Positions 1-7,081 of a stretch of 64,000 nt of DNA are shown piece after piece. A program made the position numbers and the translations under genes. The notes under the pieces were generated by a model. It had not been told where the DNA came from, made no database searches, and saw only the letters and a program-made list of their open reading frames with translations. Position 1 is the stretch's first letter, and the number at the start of each line of letters is the position of its first letter. Source of the DNA: Marinitoga litoralis (lineage in GTDB: Bacteria; Thermotogota; Thermotogae; Petrotogales; Petrotogaceae). The stretch is taken from contig NZ_JAFBDI010000008.1 in NCBI RefSeq assembly GCF_016908145.1, forward strand, positions 1-64,000. Reading direction: 5' to 3'.

Positions 1-52
1 GTTTCATTCCTATCATCCTTATCATTTCTAGCTGCCTTTTCATTTTTTCCAT
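1..52 (-). CDS. Partial gene of unknown function, 5' end only
   Basis: A minus-strand reading frame starts with ATG at 52 and runs off the window after 17 codons. It is preceded by a strong Shine-Dalgarno sequence (GGGAGG, 9 nt spacer) and by a promoter at 149-177. The visible residues begin MEKMKRQLEM and look like a charged helix. Nothing identifies the family. A second in-frame ATG lies three codons earlier but directly abuts the Shine-Dalgarno, so the start at 52 is preferred. Confidence 0.4.
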   Translation of the reverse strand, partial: MEKMKRQLEMIRMIGMK

Positions 53-148
53 CTTTGGCATCCTCCCTTCCCAGGAAGAATACCATTTTTTCTTTTTTAT
101 CTTTGTACAATTTTGTTCATTTTTATTTTCCTCTTTTCGTTACTTTTT

Positions 149-177
149 ATTTTACCATTTACAAATATTTTCTTCAA
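149..177 (-). promoter_or_regulatory. Sigma-70-type promoter for the partial gene at the left edge
   Basis: On the minus strand TTGAAG (177-172) and TAAAAT (154-149) are separated by exactly 17 bp. The predicted start site lies about 90 nt before the ATG at 52. The -35 overlaps the end of the possible small peptide at 174-260. The 53-148 stretch is otherwise featureless and AT-rich. Confidence 0.45.
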
Positions 178-260
178 TAATAAAATTTTGTGAAGGATAA
201 TAACAAAAATATGTAAGAATAAGTTCCTATAGCTAATGCAATAATTATTTTTTTAACCAT
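174..260 (-). CDS. Possible 28-residue membrane peptide
   Basis: A short minus-strand frame encodes two lysines after MV, then an almost wholly hydrophobic stretch (IIIALAIGTYSYIFLLL) ending FTKFYY. This is the pattern of a single-pass small membrane protein. It lies 45 nt downstream of the 107-residue membrane protein and could be the last gene of the same run. The Shine-Dalgarno is weak and there is no homologue I recognise, so it may be chance. Confidence 0.25.
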   Translation of the reverse strand: MVKKIIIALAIGTYSYIFLLLSFTKFYY

Positions 261-305
261 TCTACAACATCAACTTTAATTACTCATTTTTTTAAGAAAA
301 ATATA

Positions 306-629
306 TTATTTGTTCTTTTCAAAAAATGTTAAAATAGATACCGTTACAAAGGGAATTAGTAAATTAAATGATCCCCATAGTATATAAATGTTATATATAA
401 TAAATAATATAGTTAAACGTTTTCCCAGTAATTTATCATCTATAGAATATTTTTCTTTCAAATCAAACATTATAATTAATGTAGCAATAAATAATATAGT
501 AGCTCCTATAAGCTCCCTTATAGATATTAAATTTTTTAAAAATTTTGAATCTAAAAATTTTATAAGTGTTACCCATGAGGTTACAACAAGAATAGATTTT
601 AATAATCCATATTGATTTCTTTTGTTCAT
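306..629 (-). CDS. Small integral membrane protein, unknown function
   Basis: This 107-residue protein has a basic N-terminus (MNKRNQYG) and about four hydrophobic segments (roughly residues 10-24, 36-54, 66-84 and 86-102), so it should sit in the cytoplasmic membrane. Its ATG lies 1 bp after the stop of the preceding gene (631-960), which suggests translational coupling. No family is recognised. Small multi-pass proteins next to small glycine-rich hydrophobic proteins are sometimes immunity partners, but no motif supports that here. Confidence 0.6.
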   Translation of the reverse strand: MNKRNQYGLLKSILVVTSWVTLIKFLDSKFLKNLISIRELIGATILFIATLIIMFDLKEKYSIDDKLLGKRLTILFIIYNIYILWGSFNLLIPFVTVSILTFFEKNK

Positions 630-630
630 T

Positions 631-960
631 TCATTTCACCCACGATGCTACATCTGTTGATATTGCGCCTGAAATTGCTTCTCCTGCAATACCTAAAGCT
701 AAATTTGTTAAAGTTATAGGATTTGAACTAAATGCAGCTGTAGCAAGGTATCCTGCTCCGCCCATAATACCTCCAACTATTGAAGATTTTTTTGTTTCTT
801 TCCATGCTTCAATACCTTTTTGATTAAATTCTTCAATTTTTTGTGCATTTCTTTGTTGAAGTTTTTCCCACGATTCTGATCCTGTAACATATCTTCCTTG
901 ATTAACTTGCCCATAACCACTAACATTTCCTTCATAAATAGCATCCATTCTAATATTCAC
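631..960 (-). CDS. Glycine-rich amphipathic small protein, unknown function
   Basis: A 109-residue protein that starts with GTG at 960; the Shine-Dalgarno AAGGAGGG with a 6-nt spacer decides this start over the internal ATG. The N-terminal half is polar and helical (SWEKLQQRNAQKIEEF). The C-terminal half (about residues 58-105) is glycine/alanine-rich and hydrophobic, with GxxxG-like spacing (IVGGIMGGAGYLATAAF). Such glycine zippers occur in pore-forming peptides, holins and some bacteriocin precursors. No double-glycine leader is placed convincingly, so the function is unknown. It is tightly coupled to the downstream membrane protein. Confidence 0.6.
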   Translation of the reverse strand: MNIRMDAIYEGNVSGYGQVNQGRYVTGSESWEKLQQRNAQKIEEFNQKGIEAWKETKKSSIVGGIMGGAGYLATAAFSSNPITLTNLALGIAGEAISGAISTDVASWVK

Positions 961-979
961 AAGAAACCCTCCTTGTAAA

Positions 980-1276
980 TCATTTTATATTATATAGTAG
1001 TTTTTTAAATTCAATATTTTTTGAAAAATATCTGACTCCATTTATATAAAAATCAATATAGTAAATTTCTGGAATAAGATGAAGTGAATTTAGTTTAAAA
1101 ATAACATAACCATCTGAAACATTTGTGGTGAATTCAAATATATTAAAATAAGACATAAGAATTATATTTTGCTCATTTTTTAATATAGCAAATACATTAT
1201 AATATGTATTAAAATCATATATTTTATTAAAAGAAAAATTAATAAATATTGTATTATTGACTCCTAAAATACGCAT
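980..1276 (-). CDS. Hypothetical protein, probably beta-rich
   Basis: A 98-residue protein rich in aromatic, Ile and Asn residues in an alternating pattern that suggests a beta-sandwich. It has no signal peptide or clear membrane segment. It overlaps the upstream gene (1264-1563) by 13 nt, which supports co-translation, and is followed after 19 nt by the glycine-rich gene. No family is recognised. Confidence 0.55.
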   Translation of the reverse strand: MRILGVNNTIFINFSFNKIYDFNTYYNVFAILKNEQNIILMSYFNIFEFTTNVSDGYVIFKLNSLHLIPEIYYIDFYINGVRYFSKNIEFKKLLYNIK

Positions 1277-1563
1277 TTTTCTTTTCCGTTAAATGAATTC
1301 GACACATAAATATATTTTAAACGCGGAATTTGCTTTATTAATTCATTTGAACACATTAATTTATTATTTGTTTTGATAATCTTATTGTTTATTATTGGTA
1401 ATGGGATTTCAAGATTATTAGGTGTTTTTATTTTATAAAAATTAACATTTTTCAAATCTTTTTTTGAAATATTTGAAATTGGAATCTCTTTTAACGTATT
1501 TAAATTTTTATCTTTTTGTACAAATATAAATTTGGAAATATATGGAATCTCAATCAAATACAT
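1264..1563 (-). CDS. Hypothetical protein, first gene of the small-gene cluster
   Basis: A 99-residue protein of mixed Lys/Asn/Ile composition with two cysteines near the C-terminus (around residues 71 and 97). A Shine-Dalgarno-like AGGGGT precedes the ATG. It lies about 50 nt downstream of the poly-T-spacer promoter at 1618-1649 and appears to head a four-gene minus-strand operon running to 306. No family is recognised. Confidence 0.55.
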   Translation of the reverse strand: MYLIEIPYISKFIFVQKDKNLNTLKEIPISNISKKDLKNVNFYKIKTPNNLEIPLPIINNKIIKTNNKLMCSNELIKQIPRLKYIYVSNSFNGKEKCVF

Positions 1564-1617
1564 AAAAAATACCCCTTTTAAATTTTAAATAAAACTTGCT
1601 TAATATTAAACATAATT

Positions 1618-1649
1618 ATTATAAATCAAAAAAAAAAAAAAAAAGTCAA
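1618..1649 (-). promoter_or_regulatory. Promoter with a T17 homopolymer in its spacer
   Basis: On the minus strand TTGACT (1649-1644) is followed by a T tract, GATT and TATAAT (1623-1618). The spacer is 20 bp; loss of three T residues would give the optimal 17. The uninterrupted A17 on the plus strand (1628-1644) is the longest homopolymer I see in the window. It drives the small-gene cluster 1563-306. Length-variable homopolymers at this position are an established mechanism of promoter phase variation in other bacteria. Confidence 0.55.
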
Positions 1650-1869
1650 CAAAAAATCAAATATTTACTCTATTATTTTAAATAATCAAATATTGGATTA
1701 ATATATCAAATTATAATTATTTAAAGTAACAAAATTAAAAAAATAAAATTTTTATATAATATGGAAAATATCTAATTTTTCAATCTGGATATCTCAAAAG
1801 AGAGCTTATTGTTTTAAGGATTTTACTATTATTATAAAATTCAACGCCAGAGTGTTAAAAAATGAAAAT
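1650..1869. other. AT-rich intergenic region, nothing recognised
   Basis: This stretch between the small-gene promoter and the patB terminator is very AT-rich, with many short A/T runs. I see no open reading frame with a ribosome binding site, no RNA gene and no clear inverted repeat. Confidence 0.5.
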
Positions 1870-1897
1870 AAAATGCACTCTTATCTAAGTGCATTTT
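1870..1897 (-). terminator. Intrinsic terminator of the patB-like gene
   Basis: AAAATGCACT (1870-1879) pairs with AGTGCATTTT (1888-1897) in a 10-bp stem with an 8-nt loop. On the minus strand it is followed by TTTTATTTTC. The stop codon of the aminotransferase lies in the loop. Confidence 0.8.
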
Positions 1898-3038
1898 TAA
1901 TTCTCTTACACGTTTCTTCTATATTTTCTCTTGATGTTGCAATATTCATTCTCATAAAACCTTTGCCGCCTGGTCCAAAGGTATCACCAGAATTTAAACC
2001 AACCTTAGCCTTTTTTTCTAATAATTCTCTTAACTCATTTTGACTTAAATTTAGTTGTCTAAAATCAAGCCATACTAAAAAAGTCCCTTCAGATTTTATT
2101 ACTTTTACTTCTGGAATATTTTTTTCAAAGTATTCTTTTACATAATAATAATTCTCTTCAATATATTCCATTGTTTTATTTAACCAATTTTTACCATATT
2201 TATATGCTGCGTTTGCAGCTATAATTGAAGTTAAATTGTGCCCATATAAACCGCTTTGAATAATCCATTTTTTAAATATTTTTCGCAATTCTGTATTTTT
2301 AATAATGGTGTATGAATAATGAAGTCCAGCAATATTAAATGTTTTACTTGGAGCCATTAATGTAATAGTGTTTTGTGCTATATCATCTGAAATAGAAGCT
2401 ATTGGTGTGTGATTCACATTTTCAAATGTTAAATCTGCATGTATTTCATCTGATATTATTAATACATCATGTTTCAAACATAATTTACCTATTCTTTCCA
2501 ATTCTTCTTTACTCCAAACTCGCCCAATTGGATTATGTGGGCTACAAAGGATAAACATCTTTGATTCTTTCAATTTTTCCTCAAAATCATCAAAGTCAAT
2601 TTCATATCTATTATCTTTTAATACTAATTCGTTTATAACCAATTCCCTATTATTATTTTTAACAGAACTCATGAAAGGGGGATAAACAGGTGTCTGGATT
2701 AATATTTTATCACCTGGATTTGTATATAATTGAATGGAAAAGTTTAATGCTGGTATTACACCATGTGTGGACAATATCCAGTTTTTATCAACTTTCCAAT
2801 TATGCTTATATTCAAGCCAACTAACAATGTTTTCTTTTAATTTCCTAGGTCTAAATGTATAACCATATGCCCCATGTTCTATTCTTTCCTTTAAAACCTT
2901 TATAACTTTTTCTGGAGCTTCAAAATCCATGTCTGCAACCCACATAGGTAATACATCTTTATCTAAAAATAAATTTTTATTCCACTCATACCAATCCCAT
3001 TTCACGGAATATGTCCCTCTTCTGTCCACATATTTCAT
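1881..3038 (-). CDS. patB: MalY/PatB-family PLP-dependent aminotransferase / C-S lyase
   Basis: This 385-residue fold-type I PLP enzyme matches the MalY/PatB family, whose members cleave cystathionine or cysteine conjugates (C-S beta-lyase) and sometimes act as aminotransferases. Visible family features are the N-terminal MWVADMDF, the GAYGYTFRP segment, SPHNPIGRVW, ISDEIHADL, and the PLP lysine in APSKTFNIAGL (about residue 230). It should be cytoplasmic. ATG at 3038 is preferred to the GTG one codon upstream because GGAGGG then has a 6-nt spacer. It is divergent from oleate hydratase and monocistronic. The exact substrate cannot be read from sequence. Confidence 0.88.
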   Translation of the reverse strand: MKYVDRRGTYSVKWDWYEWNKNLFLDKDVLPMWVADMDFEAPEKVIKVLKERIEHGAYGYTFRPRKLKENIVSWLEYKHNWKVDKNWILSTHGVIPALNFSIQLYTNPGDKILIQTPVYPPFMSSVKNNNRELVINELVLKDNRYEIDFDDFEEKLKESKMFILCSPHNPIGRVWSKEELERIGKLCLKHDVLIISDEIHADLTFENVNHTPIASISDDIAQNTITLMAPSKTFNIAGLHYSYTIIKNTELRKIFKKWIIQSGLYGHNLTSIIAANAAYKYGKNWLNKTMEYIEENYYYVKEYFEKNIPEVKVIKSEGTFLVWLDFRQLNLSQNELRELLEKKAKVGLNSGDTFGPGGKGFMRMNIATSRENIEETCKRIKNALR

Positions 3039-3109
3039 CACTATCCCTCCCTGAATTCATTCTATTTGGTTATATAATAACATATTTTTACACAAATAAT
3101 CAAATATGT

Positions 3110-3121
3110 TGCAAATTTGCA
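3110..3121. promoter_or_regulatory. 12-bp perfect palindrome, possible operator
   Basis: TGCAAATTTGCA lies in the divergent region between patB and ohyA, 20 bp upstream of the ohyA -35 element. Perfect 12-bp symmetry is typical of a dimeric repressor or activator site. The TetR-like gene downstream of ohyA is one candidate regulator. This is inference from position only. Confidence 0.35.
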
Positions 3122-3141
3122 CAAATAAAGGGTTTTGATAA

Positions 3142-3170
3142 TTTACAACCACAAAAAATAAGAGTATACT
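3142..3170 (+). promoter_or_regulatory. Promoter of oleate hydratase
   Basis: TTTACA (3142-3147) and TATACT (3165-3170) are 17 bp apart. The expected start site is near 3177, which gives a short leader to the Shine-Dalgarno AAAGGAGTG at about 3195 and the ATG at 3208. Confidence 0.6.
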
Positions 3171-3207
3171 AAAATTACTTGAAGATTTTAAATAAAGGAG
3201 TGATAAC

Positions 3208-4911
3208 ATGGGCAGCTATCAATTAAAATATCATGCAAAAAAACCTGAAGGAATAGAAAACAAAAAAGCATATCTCGTTGGTTCAGGTATTGCAACATTA
3301 GCAGCAGCTTTTTTCTTAATAAGAGATGGACATATGGATGGAAAAAATATCACTATATTTGAAAGAAAAAACGTAAATGGTGGAGCATTAGATGGTGCAG
3401 GGAACCTTGAAGATGGTTATATAATTCGTGGCGGTAGAGAAATGGAAGAACATTATGAATGTACATGGGACTTATTTGGTGATATCCCAACATTAGAAGA
3501 TCCAGAAAGAACCATTTTAGATGATATGAAAGAAATTAATGATTGGGACCCTAATGTTTCAGCTAATAGAGTTATTCAAAATAGAGGTGAAAGAGTAGAT
3601 GCCTCAACATTAGGTTTAAAAGAGCATCACATAAAGCAATTAACAAAATTATTTTTAGCAAAAGAAGAAGATTTAGGAGATTTAACTGTTGAACAATTCT
3701 TCACACCAGATTATCTTGAAACAAATATGTGGTTATTATGGCGTTCAATGTTTGCTTTCCAACCATGGCATAGTGTTGTCGAAATGAAAAGATATATGGA
3801 AAGATTTATACATTTATTACCTGGAATGACAGAATTAAGAAATATATTATTCTCAAGATACAATCAATATGATTCATTTGTTTTGCCTTTAGTAAAATGG
3901 TTAGAGGATCATGGGGTAAAAATCGAAAATAATACATTAGTTACTGATTTAGATATCGAAATTTCTGGTAAAGAAAAAGTTGTAACTGGAATTCACTTAG
4001 TTCAAAATGGTGAAGAAAAACATATAAAAACTACAAGAAACGATTTGGTATTTGTAATTAATGGTTCAATGACAGAAAATTCAACATTAGGAAGCAATGA
4101 TAAAGCTCCAGAATTAAACACAGAACTTGGTCCAGTATGGAGATTATGGAAAAACATTGCTGCAAAAGATCCATCATTTGGAAGACCTGAAGTATTTTAT
4201 GAAAATATAGATAAAACAAAATGGGAATCATTTACTGTAACCTTTAAAGATCCAAAAATTGCAGATATTATTAGAAAGCTAACAAATAGAGATCCATACT
4301 CAGGAAGAGTTGTTACTGGAGGGATAATTACAATAAAAGATTCAAATTGGGGAATGAGCTTTACATTAAGCAGACAACCACACTTTGCAAATCAACCAAA
4401 AGATGTACTGGTATTATGGGCATATGGTTTATTTGCAGATAATGAAGGCGACTACATTAAGAAAAAGATGAGTGAATGTACTGGAGAAGAATTATTAAGA
4501 GAATTATTGTACCATATGGGTGTAGAAGAAAAATTAATGGAAGAAATTGTTAGTGATGCAATAGTTATTCCAGCAATGATGCCACATATTACAAGTCAAT
4601 TTATGCCACGTGTTAAAGGAGATAGGCCAGAAGTTGTTCCAGAGGGTAGTGTAAATTTAGCATTCCTTGGACAATTTGTTGAAATAGAAGGAGACTGTGT
4701 ATTTACAGTAGAATATTCTGTTCGTTCAGCAATGATGGCTGTATATAAATTATTGAACCTCGACAAAGAGGTACCAGAAATTTATCCAAGTAAATATGAT
4801 ATTAGACATATTGTAAATGCAACCAAAACATTATATGGAAATAAACCATTACCAGGAGAATTTTTCGTAAAAAAATTACTTAAAGATACTTCATTAGATG
4901 GATTACTATAA
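3208..4911 (+). CDS. ohyA: Oleate hydratase (myosin-cross-reactive antigen family)
   Basis: This 567-residue flavoprotein belongs to the oleate hydratase family, FAD-dependent enzymes that add water across the cis-9 double bond of unsaturated fatty acids to give 10-hydroxy fatty acids. The Rossmann dinucleotide-binding motif is in LVGSGIATLAAAFF (about residues 23-36), followed by FERKNVNGGALDGAG. The family signature RGGREMEEHYECTWDLF follows, and the C-terminal region has the expected FLGQFVEIEGDCVFTVEYSVR. Length and motif order are normal for the family. It has its own promoter, a good Shine-Dalgarno (AAAGGAGTG) and a strong terminator. The role is probably detoxification or modification of unsaturated fatty acids. 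Confidence 0.95.
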   Translation: MGSYQLKYHAKKPEGIENKKAYLVGSGIATLAAAFFLIRDGHMDGKNITIFERKNVNGGALDGAGNLEDGYIIRGGREMEEHYECTWDLFGDIPTLEDPERTILDDMKEINDWDPNVSANRVIQNRGERVDASTLGLKEHHIKQLTKLFLAKEEDLGDLTVEQFFTPDYLETNMWLLWRSMFAFQPWHSVVEMKRYMERFIHLLPGMTELRNILFSRYNQYDSFVLPLVKWLEDHGVKIENNTLVTDLDIEISGKEKVVTGIHLVQNGEEKHIKTTRNDLVFVINGSMTENSTLGSNDKAPELNTELGPVWRLWKNIAAKDPSFGRPEVFYENIDKTKWESFTVTFKDPKIADIIRKLTNRDPYSGRVVTGGIITIKDSNWGMSFTLSRQPHFANQPKDVLVLWAYGLFADNEGDYIKKKMSECTGEELLRELLYHMGVEEKLMEEIVSDAIVIPAMMPHITSQFMPRVKGDRPEVVPEGSVNLAFLGQFVEIEGDCVFTVEYSVRSAMMAVYKLLNLDKEVPEIYPSKYDIRHIVNATKTLYGNKPLPGEFFVKKLLKDTSLDGLL

Positions 4912-4916
4912 TTAAA

Positions 4917-4942
4917 GGGCTCATTCATGAGCCCTTTTTTTT
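4917..4942. terminator. Bidirectional terminator between ohyA and the TetR-like gene
   Basis: GGGCTCAT and ATGAGCCC form a compact hairpin (4917-4934) followed by T8 on the plus strand. In the other direction the hairpin is followed by a weaker T-rich stretch. On the minus strand the hairpin is read as codons of the frameshifted regulator. Confidence 0.85.
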
Positions 4943-5482
4943 CAAATTTTTTTAGCGATCTATATATATCTCCTTCTATAATCCTGCTCAGTTTATCTGT
5001 TAAAGTTTTTGGATTTTCTATCATTTTATTTTTTATCCAATCTATAATAACTCCAGTAAGCGCTATTTCATAAAACTTCACAATATCATTTTTTGTTTTA
5101 TCCGGAACTTCTATATTTTTTGAAAGTTCTTCAACCACGTTATATATAAGCTTTGACACATAATCATAAAGATGGTCTTCAAGTCGATTCCTATCTATTG
5201 AATTATATGCATTTAATACTACTTTTTGATTTTATTTAATAATAGAAAATAATAACCTTTTTGCCATGTTTTATATGTTTTATTCTCGCCAATTACCTCT
5301 TTTATTTCTGTAATAAATGTCCATTCAAGTAATTCATAAATATCATGAAAGTAATAGTATAATGTTCTTCTATTTAAACCACAGTCTTTTACAACATCAT
5401 TTACTGTGATTTTTGATAAAGGTTTTTCTTTCATCAATTTTTTCAATGAATTTGAAAGTGCTTTTTTTGTTATTTCAGACAT
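4917..5482 (-). pseudogene. TetR-family regulator split by frameshift
   Basis: The 5' part (5482-5219) encodes a TetR helix-turn-helix (KITVNDVVKDCGLNRRTLYYYFHDI, residues about 23-47) of the DhaS-like subgroup, but stops after 87 residues. The remainder continues in the -1 frame from about 5226 (VVLNAYNSIDRNRLEDHL...), through the segment beginning SKLIYNVVEEL. Adding one A to the A5 run at the junction (AAA AAG TAG) restores one protein of about 185 residues, the normal length. The second part also lacks its own stop and reads through the terminator hairpin to 4782; a one-base change in the A8 run near 4940 would restore a stop there. It may be a decaying gene, a sequencing error in homopolymers, or a recoded gene. 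It converges with ohyA. Confidence 0.7.
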
Positions 5483-5650
5483 AATGGAAACCTCTCTTTT
5501 ATTTCAGCAATTTTGTTTTCAGTTATATAATACACTGTATTCCTTATCAATTATACCATAACTCACTTTTTTTATATTATTATTTGATCACTTGATATAT
5601 TAATTATAAATTTAAATATTGGAAATATAAGGTAAATTTTTTTATTTGTG

Positions 5651-5681
5651 TTGACTTCTTTTTTTTTTTTTTTGATATAAT
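5651..5681 (+). promoter_or_regulatory. Promoter with a T15 homopolymer in its spacer
   Basis: TTGACT (5651-5656), then TC, T15 (5659-5673), GA and TATAAT (5676-5681). The spacer is 19 bp; loss of two T residues would give 17. The next plus-strand gene is the CPBP protease at 5928, with a leader of about 240 nt. The design mirrors the promoter at 1618-1649. Confidence 0.5.
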
Positions 5682-5751
5682 CGAAAAGAATATAAAAATA
5701 CTATAATAACATTTTTTTAATAATCTTTTTGTTACTCTTTATAAAAATATC

Positions 5752-5763
5752 TATGGCGCCATA
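5752..5763. promoter_or_regulatory. TGGCGCCA palindrome, copy 1
   Basis: TATGGCGCCATA is a 12-bp perfect palindrome with a G+C-rich core in an otherwise AT-only region. It lies 6 bp after a -10-like TATAAA. A second palindrome with the same core lies downstream of the CPBP gene at 6541. This is possibly a dimeric regulator site. Confidence 0.35.
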
Positions 5764-5927
5764 AATAAAAATAGTGTCTTCAAAGATTATGATGAAAAAA
5801 TAAAAAAATTCTATAATAGCATTTTTTAATTTTTTTTATTTCTTTTTACAAAATATTATTGAATTATTTATAAATAAAATATAAAAAATAATATTAAATA
5901 AAAGATTGTCAAAAAGGGTGAAAGTTT

Positions 5928-6500
5928 ATGGTAAATGATATAGAAAGTTACTCATTTAAAACAAAAATAATAATATTTTTTCATATTATTGCAATAACCT
6001 ATGTAGAAATTACTTCCAGTATTTCATATTTTTGGGCTATAATGTTTCTTTTATATCTTATAGCAGTTTATATTGAAATAAAAGGCGATAAATCATTAAA
6101 ATTCTATTTTAAATTTAATAATTTCACTATTATATTTAAAAATAAATTGCTTTTATTTATATTGATTTTTTATCTTTTTGGAATATATATAAAGATTAAA
6201 AATTTTGATTTTAATGCTTTTTCTTCAATAGATTTAATGGCTATAACCTGGGCACCTATATACGAAGAAATATTATATAGATTAATAGTGATAGGTTTTT
6301 TGGAAATTATATTTAAAAGTAATAAGATAGTTTGTTTTATTTCAGCATTTATTTTTGCTATTGTTCATCAACAATATACATTGTTAGATGGAAAATTATT
6401 TATCTTTATATTTGCAATAATTAATTATTATTCATTTAAAAAATCTAAAACAATATATTCACCTATGCTTTATCATTTTCTCAATAATTCATTTTTTTAA
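5928..6500 (+). CDS. CPBP (Abi) family intramembrane metalloprotease
   Basis: A 190-residue multi-pass membrane protein with the CPBP glutamic-type/metal-dependent protease signature. The EExxxR motif is EEILYR (about residues 113-118), the second motif is FAIVH (about 143-147) and the third is the HFLNN near the C-terminus (about 183-187). There are roughly five to six hydrophobic segments. Family members process prenylated proteins or peptides and often provide self-immunity to bacteriocins. The start ATG follows AAAAAGGGTG. It is followed, after a second TGGCGCCA palindrome, by a small exported protein. Confidence 0.82.
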   Translation: MVNDIESYSFKTKIIIFFHIIAITYVEITSSISYFWAIMFLLYLIAVYIEIKGDKSLKFYFKFNNFTIIFKNKLLLFILIFYLFGIYIKIKNFDFNAFSSIDLMAITWAPIYEEILYRLIVIGFLEIIFKSNKIVCFISAFIFAIVHQQYTLLDGKLFIFIFAIINYYSFKKSKTIYSPMLYHFLNNSFF

Positions 6501-6540
6501 TAATTTTGTAAAAGATCTTTATAATTAATAATAATTAATT

Positions 6541-6552
6541 TCTGGCGCCAGA
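6541..6552. promoter_or_regulatory. TGGCGCCA palindrome, copy 2
   Basis: TCTGGCGCCAGA is a perfect 12-bp palindrome 15 bp downstream of a TATAAT near 6520 and 29 bp before the ATG of the exported protein. It shares the core TGGCGCCA with the site at 5752. The position just after a -10 element would suit a repressor site. Confidence 0.35.
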
Positions 6553-6580
6553 TAAAAATCTAAAAATCAGGAGAGATTGT

Positions 6581-7000
6581 ATGAATAAACGTATTTTTAT
6601 AGTATTTTTGGTAATTTTTGTAAGTTTAACAATTTTTTCAAATGGTGTAAAGTATTATGAAAATCAAAAAACGATACTCCCAGAAGAACAATTAGTTATA
6701 AAATCAAATATTAATTCATATGGAAAAGTTATATATACATTAGTAAGAGAATTTGCTTATGTAGTTATAGAGGATCAAATGGAAAAAGCTTATCATGAAA
6801 TCATTAGAATTGTTAAAAAAGATTATGAAGCTTATCTTGCCAAGAAAGCTGCTGAAGAAGAATATAACAGAAGAATTAGAGCCATTTTATCTCTTTTACA
6901 ATATCCAGTAAAAAATACTCGTTCTACAACTATTTATGAAAATTATACCAGACTTACAGAGTATGACTCAATTATCAGAAATAATGCAACTGTACAATAA
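6581..7000 (+). CDS. Small exported protein, unknown function
   Basis: A 139-residue protein with a classical signal peptide (MNKRIF followed by IVFLVIFVSLTIFSNG, cleavage probably after residue 20-23). The mature part is mostly helical and charged (EYNRRIRAILSLL near residue 95) and ends in a polar tail. The Shine-Dalgarno is CAGGAGAG before the ATG. It may be co-expressed with the CPBP protease upstream, although it has its own -10-like element. No family is recognised. Confidence 0.65.
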   Translation: MNKRIFIVFLVIFVSLTIFSNGVKYYENQKTILPEEQLVIKSNINSYGKVIYTLVREFAYVVIEDQMEKAYHEIIRIVKKDYEAYLAKKAAEEEYNRRIRAILSLLQYPVKNTRSTTIYENYTRLTEYDSIIRNNATVQ

Positions 7001-7047
7001 AATTCTCGGAGTTTTTTCAGATATTACTGCAAAAACAAGCACAAAAC

Positions 7048-7079
7048 AACCCCTCTACGCTGGGCATAGAGGGGTTTTA
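7048..7079. terminator. Bidirectional terminator between the exported protein and oraE
   Basis: AACCCCTCTA (7048-7057) pairs with TAGAGGGGTT (7067-7076) around a 9-nt loop. TTTT follows on the plus strand, and on the minus strand it follows the oraE stop closely. Confidence 0.85.
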
Positions 7080-7081
7080 TA

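Larger units (their letters stand above)
5483..5927. other. 445-bp AT-rich intergenic region with promoter, palindrome and a degenerate repeat
   Basis: This non-coding stretch separates the TetR-like gene from the CPBP protease gene. It holds a plus-strand promoter with a T15 spacer tract (5651-5681) and the palindrome TATGGCGCCATA (5752-5763). It also holds two similar copies of about 20 bp around CTATAATAACATTTTTT (near 5701) and CTATAATAGCATTTTTT (near 5812), each containing a -10-like TATAAT. I see no coding frame with a ribosome binding site. Confidence 0.5.

Noticed and set aside
5219-5232. Programmed -1 frameshift site in the TetR-like gene
   Set aside because: The junction is C-AAA-AAG, which lacks the full X-XXY-YYZ heptamer, and I see no strong following stem. 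A base lesion in the A-run explains it more simply, though direction (-1) would fit.
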